Below, in pieces: positions 6,319-12,527 of a stretch of 12,527 bases of DNA (the stretch's first letter is position 1; the number at the start of each line of letters is the position of its first letter). The notes beneath the pieces were generated by a model. It saw nothing but the letters and a program-made list of their open reading frames with translations, did not search any database and was not told the DNA's origin. The position numbers and the translations under genes are program-made. Origin of the DNA: CAIOSQ01 sp044359885 (GTDB lineage: Bacteria > Pseudomonadota > Alphaproteobacteria > CACIAM-22H2); NCBI GenBank assembly GCA_044359885.1, contig JBIKLI010000108.1:1-12527 (forward strand), in the 5' to 3' direction.

Positions 6319-8490
6319 TCAGGTCGCGGTCATCGGGACCGCATCGAAGCCCAGACGCCGCGCGCCCCGGCGCTGGATCAACCAGCCGATCGCCGCCTCG
6401 CGCCAGCGATGGAGCCGGCGCTCCCACCGCCCGGGGTTATGGACCACACGCGCCTCGTAGAAGGACGGGCAGAGCACGGCCGCCTCCGCCACTTCGCCGC
6501 AATTGCCGCAGCCGACGCAGGTCTGGTCGATGCTGGCGACCGGATCGTCGCGCAGCGGGTCGTCGAGCCGCTTCAGCGACAGCGACGGACAGCCCGACAG
6601 GCGGATGCAGGCATGGTCGCCGGTGCATATCGCCTCGTCGACGCCGTAGCGCGGGGCCTCGACCCGGCGCCCCTCGCCGATCGCCCGGACACGCAGCCGG
6701 CGCTCGCGCCGCTCCTTGTTGAGCATGCATTCCGAGGACGCGACGATCACCTTCGGCCCGGGCGCGTCGGTTGTCAGGGCCTCGCGCAGCGTGTCGCGCA
6801 TCCGGGCGACGTCGTAGGTGCGGTCGATCTGGCGCACCCAGCCGATGCCGATCCCTGCCAGCGCCCTGGCGATCGGGTTGTTGGTCGCCTTGGTCGGATT
6901 GGCGGCGCGGCTGGACATCAGATCCTGACCGCCGGTCGCGGCGGAGTAATGGTTGTCGACGACGATCGCCACCCCGTCGGAGCGATTGAACGCCATGTTG
7001 CCGAAACTGCTGGTCAGCCCGTTGTGCCAGAAGCCACCGTCGCCGATCACCGCGATGGGCCGCTTCGCCGCACCGGCCGCCTTGCCGCCGTCGAAGGCGC
7101 CGTTCGACGCCGGCCCCAGGCCATAGCCCATCGTCGCGCCGCCGATGTTGAACGGCGGCAGCGAGGCGAAGAGATGGCAGCCGATGTCGGCGCTCACCTG
7201 ATGCTCGCCCAGTTCCTTCTGCACCAGCTTCATCGCCGCGAAGATCGGCCGCTCGGGGCAGCCCGTGCAGAACCCCGGCGGGCGGCCCGGCACGGTCTTC
7301 GACAGATCCGGAATGACGGTCGCCGGGCGGTTCGGCGCGCGGACCTGCGCCGGCAGCGTCCGCGGCGCGGCCTTGCGCAGGAAGGCCTCGAGCCCGTCCA
7401 GCAGCACCCTGCCCGTGTACTCCCCGGCCATCGGCAGGATGTCCTTGCCGTGCAGGCGGGTGCGGCTTCCGGCACGCAGCAGGCATGTCGACAGATGCTG
7501 CTCGATGAATTCCGGCTGTCCTTCCTCGACGACCAGGACCGCTTCCTTCCCGTCGCAGAACTCGAGGAACTCCTCGGGCACGACCGGATAGGTGACGTTG
7601 AGGCAATGGATGGGGATCGCGCTGTCGCCGTAGATGTCGGCGAGACCCAGGCGCTGCAGCGCGCGCACGACGCCGTTGTACATCCCGCCCTGGCAGACGA
7701 TGCCGACGGCCGCGTCGCGCGGCCCGAAGGTCTCGTTCAGCCGTCGCTCGCGAATGAAACGTTGCGCCGCCGGCCAGCGGTTTTCGATCTTGTCGCGTTC
7801 CTGCGCGTAGGACATCGGCGGCAGGACGATGCGGCTGGTGTCGCGGCGCGGCTGCGCCAGCGCGTCGAGGACGGTCAGCGGCGGCCGGCGATTGTCCCGT
7901 GCCGCGAACTGGCCGGTCACATGACAGGCGCGGATCCGGATCATCAGCATGACCGGGGTGTTCGAGGCTTCCGAGAGTTCGAAACCGTCGCCGACCGCCT
8001 TCACGATGCTCGGCAGGTCGGGCCGCGGGTCGAGCAGCCAGAACTGCGACTTCATCGCAAAGGCGTGGCTGCGCTCCTGCATGATGGAGGCGCCCTCGCC
8101 GTAATCCTCGCCGACGATGACGAGGGCGCCCCCGGTGACCCCGGAGGATGCCAGATTGGCCAGCGCGTCCGAGGCGACGTTGACGCCCACCGGCCCCTTG
8201 AAGGTGACGGCGCCGCGGATCGGATAATGCACGCTCGCCGCCAGCATCGCGCCGGCGGCGGCCTCTGACGCGCTGGCTTCGTAGCGCACCCCGAGTTCCC
8301 CCAGCAGGTCCTCGGCGTCGGCCAGGACGTCCATCAGATGGCTGATCGGCGCGCCCTGGTAGCCGCCGACATAACCGACGCCGTTCGCGAGCAGCGCCTT
8401 GGTGATCGCGAGAATGCCCTCGCCGGTGAAGACCTCGCCGGCGCCCTTGCGCAGGTCGGCGACCTCCGCCTTGAAGGAACGCTCGGCCAT
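6319..8490 (-). CDS. iorA: Indolepyruvate ferredoxin oxidoreductase, alpha subunit
   Basis: This 723-residue thiamine-diphosphate enzyme subunit converts aryl pyruvates and CoA to aryl-acetyl-CoA and CO2, passing electrons to ferredoxin. The N-terminal pyrimidine-binding domain shows GGYQGAPIS at 42-50 and YEASASEAAAGAM at 70-82, with the catalytic-type Glu. The TPP-binding domain begins near GFCTGCPERP at 406-415, with GDGGFWHNG at 483-491 and VDNHYSA at 511-517 forming the GDG-to-N metal and diphosphate motif. The C-terminus is ferredoxin-like with seven cysteines: 622, 628, 634, then 658, 661, 664 and 674. The position expected for the eighth (625) is Asp, giving CxxDxxC. The ATG at 8490 is four bases after the stop of the upstream fusion gene, and AGGA lies eight bases upstream of it, inside the end of that gene. 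It is tightly coupled with the fusion gene and with iorB. Confidence 0.95.
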   Translation of the reverse strand: MAERSFKAEVADLRKGAGEVFTGEGILAITKALLANGVGYVGGYQGAPISHLMDVLADAEDLLGELGVRYEASASEAAAGAMLAASVHYPIRGAVTFKGPVGVNVASDALANLASSGVTGGALVIVGEDYGEGASIMQERSHAFAMKSQFWLLDPRPDLPSIVKAVGDGFELSEASNTPVMLMIRIRACHVTGQFAARDNRRPPLTVLDALAQPRRDTSRIVLPPMSYAQERDKIENRWPAAQRFIRERRLNETFGPRDAAVGIVCQGGMYNGVVRALQRLGLADIYGDSAIPIHCLNVTYPVVPEEFLEFCDGKEAVLVVEEGQPEFIEQHLSTCLLRAGSRTRLHGKDILPMAGEYTGRVLLDGLEAFLRKAAPRTLPAQVRAPNRPATVIPDLSKTVPGRPPGFCTGCPERPIFAAMKLVQKELGEHQVSADIGCHLFASLPPFNIGGATMGYGLGPASNGAFDGGKAAGAAKRPIAVIGDGGFWHNGLTSSFGNMAFNRSDGVAIVVDNHYSAATGGQDLMSSRAANPTKATNNPIARALAGIGIGWVRQIDRTYDVARMRDTLREALTTDAPGPKVIVASSECMLNKERRERRLRVRAIGEGRRVEAPRYGVDEAICTGDHACIRLSGCPSLSLKRLDDPLRDDPVASIDQTCVGCGNCGEVAEAAVLCPSFYEARVVHNPGRWERRLHRWREAAIGWLIQRRGARRLGFDAVPMTAT

Positions 8491-8494
8491 CGCC

Positions 8495-10504
8495 TCATTC
8501 CTGCGGCACGAGCGCCAGCGCGCGGATCGGGCTGCCGGTGCCGTTCTTGATCTTGAGCGGGGTGACGATCAGGATCGCGCCCTTCGGCGGCAGTTGGTCG
8601 AGGTTGCAGAGGCTGGCGAGCCCGAAGCAATTGTCGCGGTGCAGGTAGTTGTGCGCGGGATAGGGCGGGCTGAACTTGCCGGCCATGCCGGCGTCGGTGC
8701 CGACGCATTGCGTTCCCCAGCCGACGATCCCTTTCGACAGCAGATAGTCGATGCAGTCCGTCGACGGCCCCGGCGTATGCGACCCGTCCTCGTGCGGGTC
8801 GGGGTCTTCGTTGAGGAACAGTTCCTCGTCGTGCATGCGCTTGTCCCAGTCCGTGCGCATGACCACCCATTCGCCCGGCCCGATTTCGCCATGCCTGGCC
8901 TCCCAGGCCTTGACGCCGGCCGCGGTCAGCAGGAAGTCGGGATTCGCCGCGGCCTCGGCCGAGCAGTCGATCACGTTCACCCGGGCCACCAGTCGCTGCA
9001 CGTCCAGCGTGTCGGTCGAACCGTTCGCGAAGTCCTTGCCGCTCAGCCAGTGATGGGGCGCGTCGAAATGCGTGCCCGAATGCTCCCCCAGTTCCAGCCA
9101 GTTCCAGGCCCACCACGGCCCGTCGATGTCGTATTTGCTGATCTTGTGGACGACGACGCGCGGGGTGTTGCGAGCGACGTCCTTCGGCAGCCGCAGGATC
9201 GGCGTCTCCGGTCCCAGCAACGCGGTGCAGTCGACGATCCGGACCTTGCCGGCGAGAAGCGCGCCGCCCAGGTCGTCGAGCAGCGAGGCGGCGTTCGGCT
9301 TGGCCACGGGTCTGGTCTCCAGGTTGGCGCCGCGCCCTGCGAAGCGGGCCTTGCGCCGCCGCATCGTTTCGCGCGCGATCTCGAACACCGTGTCGATCGA
9401 CCGTTCCTCGGTCACGATGCCCGGCGACATCCGCAGGATGTTGCCGCGGAAATCGACGGAATAGCCCTCGACCCCCAGCGCGCCCACGACCGCCGCGGCC
9501 TCGGCCTTGTCGGGCATGCGCAGCATCACCGCACCGCCGCGCCGGGCGGCGTCGCGCGGCGACAGCAGCGGCAGATCCAGGGCGTCGGCATGGCCGATGA
9601 TCCGGTCGACCATGTCGCGGTTGCGCGCCGCGATGGCCGACTGGTCCTGGGCGGTGAACCATCGGATAGCGGGCAGCGAGGCGATGGCGGCGACGGATCC
9701 CGGCGTTCCGGTGTCGAAGCGGCGGATGTCCGGCGCGTACTGGAACTTGTCGAGGTCCCATGAAAACGGATTGTTCTGGCTGAACCAGCCGCGCGGTTCG
9801 GGCAGCAGGTCGGCGACCAGCGCCTTGTCGGCGTAGAGGATCCCGGCTCCGGGCGTTCCGCAGAGCCATTTGAGGCTGGTCGAGATCGCGAAATCGATCC
9901 GGGGCTGCATCACGTCGAAGGGCAGCAATCCGGCGGCCTGGGTGATGTCGGCCACCATCAGGCTGCCCATGGCGCGCCCGTGGGCGACCAGCGCCGCATA
10001 GTCCATCCGCGCCGACGCCGTCGAGGTGACCCAGGTGAGCACGGCAAGGCCGACATCTCGGCCCCAATGGGCGACCAGATCCTCGGTCTCGACCCAGGCC
10101 TTGCCTGGCGACAGCGGCACCGTCTCCAGGGTGAACCCAAGCTTAGGGGCAAGGTCGGCGAGCATGAAATGCAGCGACGGGAAGATGTCCGCGCCGACCA
10201 GCACCTTGCGTCCCTTGAGCGCGCTCTGGGGCAGCGCGCGGACGATCTTGTGCAGCGCCTCGGTGACGTTGTCGACGCCGGTCAGCGAGCCCTTCGGCGC
10301 GTTGATCAGCCGCCCCCAGGCCTCGAGAAAATCCTGCCGCTTGCGCAGCACATAGCCCCATTGCTTGTCGTTTGGGGCGGCCCAGACGGCGGAAAGCTCC
10401 GCCATCGCCGCCGCCATCTCCTCTTCCTTGCCCGGATAGAGCCCGATCGAATGGTAGAGGAAATAGCCACCCGCGTTGGTGTTGCGCCGCATCTCCATTC
10501 CCAT
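8495..10504 (-). CDS. Fusion protein: kynureninase-like PLP enzyme joined to isatin-hydrolase/formamidase-like cyclase domain
   Basis: The 669-residue protein has two complete enzyme domains. Residues about 12-385 are a class V aminotransferase fold closest in pattern to kynureninase. VADITQA at 184-190 supplies the Asp that contacts the PLP ring, STSLKWLCGTPGAG at 208-221 contains the likely Schiff-base Lys212, and RFDTGTPG lies at 262-269. Kynureninase splits kynurenine into anthranilate and alanine. After a basic linker (about 383-404), residues 405-669 form a cyclase-family metal hydrolase with HSGTHFDAPHH at 475-485 (the HxGTHxDxPxH metal site), DWDKR at 552-556 and GWGTQCVGTDAG at 595-606. 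The domain length of about 265 and the motif context resemble isatin hydrolase more than the shorter bacterial kynurenine formamidase. No signal peptide is present, so it is cytoplasmic. The frame is uninterrupted. The substrate is unknown; N-formylkynurenine to anthranilate and isatin to isatinate are both conceivable. The gene heads the iorA-iorB operon. Confidence 0.85.
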   Translation of the reverse strand: MGMEMRRNTNAGGYFLYHSIGLYPGKEEEMAAAMAELSAVWAAPNDKQWGYVLRKRQDFLEAWGRLINAPKGSLTGVDNVTEALHKIVRALPQSALKGRKVLVGADIFPSLHFMLADLAPKLGFTLETVPLSPGKAWVETEDLVAHWGRDVGLAVLTWVTSTASARMDYAALVAHGRAMGSLMVADITQAAGLLPFDVMQPRIDFAISTSLKWLCGTPGAGILYADKALVADLLPEPRGWFSQNNPFSWDLDKFQYAPDIRRFDTGTPGSVAAIASLPAIRWFTAQDQSAIAARNRDMVDRIIGHADALDLPLLSPRDAARRGGAVMLRMPDKAEAAAVVGALGVEGYSVDFRGNILRMSPGIVTEERSIDTVFEIARETMRRRKARFAGRGANLETRPVAKPNAASLLDDLGGALLAGKVRIVDCTALLGPETPILRLPKDVARNTPRVVVHKISKYDIDGPWWAWNWLELGEHSGTHFDAPHHWLSGKDFANGSTDTLDVQRLVARVNVIDCSAEAAANPDFLLTAAGVKAWEARHGEIGPGEWVVMRTDWDKRMHDEELFLNEDPDPHEDGSHTPGPSTDCIDYLLSKGIVGWGTQCVGTDAGMAGKFSPPYPAHNYLHRDNCFGLASLCNLDQLPPKGAILIVTPLKIKNGTGSPIRALALVPQE

Positions 10505-10510
10505 GAGGCT

Positions 10511-10514
10511 CTCC
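10511..10514 (-). promoter_or_regulatory. Ribosome-binding site choosing among three in-frame ATG codons
   Basis: The fusion protein has ATG codons at residues 1, 3 and 5. GGAG on the minus strand lies six bases before the first, at 10504, which is the best spacing and supports the MGMEM start. Confidence 0.55.
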
Positions 10515-10537
10515 GCAATCCGGTTGCACGCCGGGGC

Positions 10538-10555
10538 CGCAGCGCGTCGCAGCGC
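10538..10555. repeat. Tandem 8-bp direct repeat with 10-bp period upstream of the fusion gene
   Basis: CGCAGCGC occurs at 10538-10545 and again at 10548-10555, one helical turn apart, between the candidate promoter and the start of the fusion gene. Such spacing suits a regulator contacting one DNA face, but the repeat is short and GC-rich, so chance is a fair alternative. Confidence 0.3.
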
Positions 10556-10573
10556 CGCGATCGACTGGCGTCT

Positions 10574-10603
10574 TTTCTAGCCCGTGCCGGCCGCCACGGT
10601 CCA
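10574..10603 (-). promoter_or_regulatory. Weak candidate promoter for the fusion-iorA-iorB operon
   Basis: On the minus strand, TGGACC (10598-10603) and TAGAAA (10574-10579) are 18 bases apart, each matching four of six consensus positions. The -10 falls in the only AT-rich patch of the 209-base gap between guaA and the fusion gene. The leader would be about 63 bases and would include the direct repeat at 10538-10555. Apart from this, the direct repeat and the hairpin after guaA, I see nothing in the gap; no small gene was convincing. Confidence 0.3.
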
Positions 10604-10694
10604 TGGGGCCGCGACCGGTCCGCGAAGGCCAAGGGGGCGATGACCGGCACCGGAGCGCGCCCGGGTTTGACCGCGTGTCCCCAGACAAGGCCTT

Positions 10695-10708
10695 GGCGGT
10701 CGCCCGCC
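10695..10708 (-). terminator. Possible weak terminator hairpin after guaA
   Basis: On the minus strand, five bases after the guaA stop, GGCGG, loop GCGA and CCGCC form a 5-bp GC stem with a GNRA-type tetraloop. No T-run follows, so it is either a Rho-assisted site or chance in GC-rich sequence. Confidence 0.25.
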
Positions 10709-10713
10709 CGCCC

Positions 10714-12333
10714 CTACTCCCACTCGATCGTGCCGGGCGGCTTCGAGGTCACGTCGTAGACCACGCGGTTGATGCCCTTGACCTCGTTGATGATGCGCGC
10801 GGCGGCGCGTTTCAGGAGAGCCTGCGGCAGATCTGCGGCGTCCGCGGTCATGAAGTCGCTGGTGACGACGGCGCGCAGCGCGACGACATGGTCATAGGTG
10901 CGGCCGTCGCCCATGACCCCGACGCTCTTCACCGGCAGGAAGACCGCGAAGGCCTGGCTTGTCTTGTCATACCAGTTGCGGCCGTCGGAAGGGTCGACGG
11001 TGGCGCGCAACTCGTCGATGAAGATCGCATCGGCGCGCTGCAGCAGCGTCACGAATTCCGGCCTGATCTCGCCCAGGATGCGAACGCCGAGGCCCGGTCC
11101 CGGGAAGGGATGGCGGTAGACCATCTCCCGCGGCAGGCCCAGCGCCAGGCCCAGTTCCCGGACCTCGTCCTTGAACAGGTCGCGCAGCGGCTCCAGCAGC
11201 TTGAGGCCGAGCGTCGCGGGCAGGCCCCCGACATTGTGGTGGCTCTTGATCGAGATCGCCTTCTTCGTGCGCGTGCCGCCGGACTCGACCACGTCGGGAT
11301 AGATCGTTCCCTGCGCCAGCCAGCGCGCGTCCGTCAGCTTGGCCGCTTCGCGCTGGAACACGGAAACGAATTCACGGCCGATGATCTTGCGCTTGGCCTC
11401 GGGATCGGCCGTCCCGGCGAGGGCCGACATGAACTGCGCCGCGGCATCGACATGGACGACCCGGGCCTGCAGGCGGCCGGCGAACATGTCCATGACCATG
11501 CGGCCTTCGTCGAGACGAAGCAGCCCGTGGTCGACGAAGACGCAGGTCAGCCGGTCCCCGATCGCGCGATGGATCAGCGCCGCGGCGACGCTCGAATCGA
11601 CGCCGCCCGAGAGGCCGAGAACCACGCGTTCCGTCCCGACCTGGGCGCGGATGGCCTCGACCGCCTCGGCGATGTGGTCGCGCATGATCCAGTCGGGGCG
11701 GACGCCGGCGATGCCCAGGACGAACCGCTCCAGGATGGCGCGGCCCTGGAGCGTGTGCGTCACCTCGGGATGGAACTGGACGCCGTAGAAGCGCCGCCGC
11801 GCGTCGGCCATCGCTGCCACCGGACAATTCGCGCTGCTGGCGATCGTCGCGAAGCCAGGCGGCAACGACGTGACCTTGTCGCCGTGGCTCATCCACACCT
11901 TCAGCACCGGCGCGCCGTCCGCGGCGCCGTGGTCGGCGATGCCGGCGAGCAGATCGCTGGCGGCCTCGCCGCGGACCTCGGCATAGCCGAATTCGCGCTT
12001 GGCGCTGGGCTCGACGTCGCCGCCCAGCTGCACGGCCATGGCGAACATGCCGTAGCAGATCCCGAGCACCGGGACGCCGAGTTCCCAGACCGCCGCCGGC
12101 GCACGCAGGTCGCGATCCTCGTAGGTGCTGGCATGGCTGCCCGAAAGAATGATCGCCTTGGGCGCGAAATCCCGGATGAAGGCGTCGCTCACGTCGTTCG
12201 GGTGGATCTCGCAATAGACATGCGCCTCGCGCACGCGCCGCGCGATCAGCTGCGTGACCTGGCTGCCGAAATCGAGGATCAGCACACGTTCATGGGCGGC
12301 CCTGGGCGGGCCCGGCGGCGTCGGCGTCGTCAT
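10714..12333 (-). CDS. guaA: Glutamine-hydrolysing GMP synthase
   Basis: GuaA makes GMP from XMP, ATP and glutamine, the last step of guanine nucleotide synthesis, in the cytoplasm. The 539-residue product has a class I glutamine amidotransferase domain (about 16-205) with Cys93 in GICYGM and His188 and Glu190 in FHPE completing the triad. An ATP-pyrophosphatase domain follows with the P-loop LSGGVDSSV at 241-249. The C-terminal dimerisation domain contains HPFPGPGLGVRILGE at 408-422 and ends in the conserved SKPPGTIEWE. The frame is open up to 12432, but those 33 residues are Arg-rich, unlike the family, and lie over the candidate promoter. The ATG at 12333 begins about 15 residues before the conserved RVLILDFGSQ, as usual for the family. 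Its ribosome site is weak. It appears to be a single-gene unit, separated by 209 bases from the fusion-ior operon. Confidence 0.97.
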   Translation of the reverse strand: MTTPTPPGPPRAAHERVLILDFGSQVTQLIARRVREAHVYCEIHPNDVSDAFIRDFAPKAIILSGSHASTYEDRDLRAPAAVWELGVPVLGICYGMFAMAVQLGGDVEPSAKREFGYAEVRGEAASDLLAGIADHGAADGAPVLKVWMSHGDKVTSLPPGFATIASSANCPVAAMADARRRFYGVQFHPEVTHTLQGRAILERFVLGIAGVRPDWIMRDHIAEAVEAIRAQVGTERVVLGLSGGVDSSVAAALIHRAIGDRLTCVFVDHGLLRLDEGRMVMDMFAGRLQARVVHVDAAAQFMSALAGTADPEAKRKIIGREFVSVFQREAAKLTDARWLAQGTIYPDVVESGGTRTKKAISIKSHHNVGGLPATLGLKLLEPLRDLFKDEVRELGLALGLPREMVYRHPFPGPGLGVRILGEIRPEFVTLLQRADAIFIDELRATVDPSDGRNWYDKTSQAFAVFLPVKSVGVMGDGRTYDHVVALRAVVTSDFMTADAADLPQALLKRAAARIINEVKGINRVVYDVTSKPPGTIEWE

Positions 12334-12366
12334 CTCGGTTGCAAGCCCCCCGTTCCGGCCCCGTCG

Positions 12367-12383
12367 GCCATCAGGCCGATGGC
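12367..12383. promoter_or_regulatory. Operator-sized inverted repeat over the guaA promoter
   Basis: GCCATC (12367-12372) and GATGGC (12378-12383) are perfect inverted arms around a 5-base centre. The repeat touches the last base of the candidate -10 element and covers the expected transcription start. A second, overlapping inverted repeat, TCGGCC and GGCCGA (12364-12379), shares the same bases. A repressor site is one reading; chance pairing in GC-rich DNA is another. Confidence 0.35.
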
Positions 12384-12411
12384 TGATACTCCGCGCCGCC
12401 CGCGCGGACAA
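12383..12411 (-). promoter_or_regulatory. Candidate sigma-70-type promoter of guaA
   Basis: On the minus strand, TTGTCC (12406-12411) and TATCAG (12383-12388) are exactly 17 bases apart, each matching four of six consensus positions. Transcription would start near 12376, giving a leader of about 43 bases before the ATG at 12333. Its position supports that start over the upstream ATG at 12432. Confidence 0.45.
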
Positions 12412-12451
12412 GCGGCCGCGGTCAGGCCGCACGGCCCCGAGGTCGGGTTAA

Positions 12452-12464
12452 TTTTCTGAGAAAA
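12452..12464. repeat. AT-rich perfect palindrome upstream of guaA
   Basis: TTTTCT (12452-12457) and AGAAAA (12459-12464) flank a single G in the most AT-rich patch of the right end of the window. It could be an operator or part of a promoter for a gene beyond the edge. No convincing -35/-10 pair could be fitted to it on either strand. Confidence 0.3.
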
Positions 12465-12513
12465 CCGTACCGGCTTCGGCATCCTTGTGATTCATAGGCG
12501 GTCACCCCCGATC

Positions 12514-12519
12514 GAGGAG
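12514..12519 (+). promoter_or_regulatory. Possible Shine-Dalgarno site for a plus-strand gene starting just past the right edge
   Basis: GAGGAG lies eight bases from the end of the window. A start codon immediately beyond 12527 would be ideally spaced and would make a gene divergent from guaA. Nothing inside the window proves this. Confidence 0.25.
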
Positions 12520-12527
12520 TGACTTTC

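Noticed and set aside
6409..8268. 619-codon plus-strand open frame antisense to iorA
   Set aside because: Its composition is that of a GC-rich shadow frame, and the opposite strand encodes a complete enzyme with cofactor motifs.
8334..10067. 577-codon minus-strand frame overlapping the fusion gene and the start of iorA
   Set aside because: It is out of frame with the two recognised genes, is made of Arg-rich low-complexity sequence and shows no motif.
8495..10504. Frameshift or assembly artefact creating the two-domain protein
   Set aside because: The frame is continuous, both halves have intact motifs, the linker is a plausible hydrophilic segment, and no stop or internal ribosome site is seen at the junction. 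Sequencing error cannot be fully excluded.
10603..12459. 618-codon plus-strand open frame antisense to guaA
   Set aside because: It is a shadow of guaA with no domain, no ribosome site and shadow-type composition.
12448..12495. 15-codon ORF (MNHKDAEAGTVFSEN) upstream of guaA as a leader peptide
   Set aside because: It lies upstream of the best guaA promoter, has a poor ribosome site and has no run of regulatory codons. It is probably chance.
1..12527. CRISPR arrays, tRNA or rRNA genes, insertion sequences, phage or defence genes
   Set aside because: I looked for regular repeats, cloverleaf-like segments, transposase motifs and terminal inverted repeats on both strands and saw none. The window reads as ordinary chromosomal genes.

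Overview
The window is GC-rich (by eye well above 60 percent), densely coding, and most of its genes lie on the minus strand. The gene set points to an alphaproteobacterium, plausibly of the Rhodospirillales type. The evidence is the der / bamB / membrane-anchored TPR gene order, a DUF2794 protein (a family known essentially from Alphaproteobacteria), a two-gene indolepyruvate oxidoreductase with a long C-terminal extension on the beta subunit, and strong third-position GC bias that leaves long open antisense frames. I cannot assign a genus.

Layout. Positions 2-64 hold the last 20 codons of an unidentified plus-strand gene that converges on der. From 3477 down to 71, on the minus strand, is a housekeeping operon: a TPR protein with one membrane anchor (probable TTG start), bamB (outer-membrane assembly lipoprotein) and der (ribosome-assembly GTPase). 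A candidate promoter at 3510-3538 lies just upstream of the TTG codon. On the plus strand, 3650-4369 carries a small Cys-containing lipoprotein and a DUF2794 protein. Convergent to these, from 10504 down to 4380, is the most distinctive part: a 669-residue fusion of a kynureninase-like PLP enzyme with an isatin-hydrolase/kynurenine-formamidase-like metal hydrolase, then iorA, iorB and an ArsC/YffB-family reductase, all on the minus strand with short gaps. Last is guaA (GMP synthase, minus strand), with its own candidate promoter and an operator-sized inverted repeat.

How the genes may work together. IorAB is expected to convert aryl pyruvates made by transamination of tryptophan, phenylalanine or tyrosine into aryl-acetyl-CoA, with ferredoxin as electron acceptor. 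The fusion protein carries two activities normally linked to the kynurenine or isatin branches of indole metabolism. Their close packing (4-base and 8-base gaps) suggests a co-expressed aromatic amino acid or indole catabolic module. The substrate of the fusion protein is an inference and is not shown by the sequence.

I found no tRNA, rRNA, CRISPR array, insertion sequence or phage gene. No stretch longer than about 210 bases lacks a gene.
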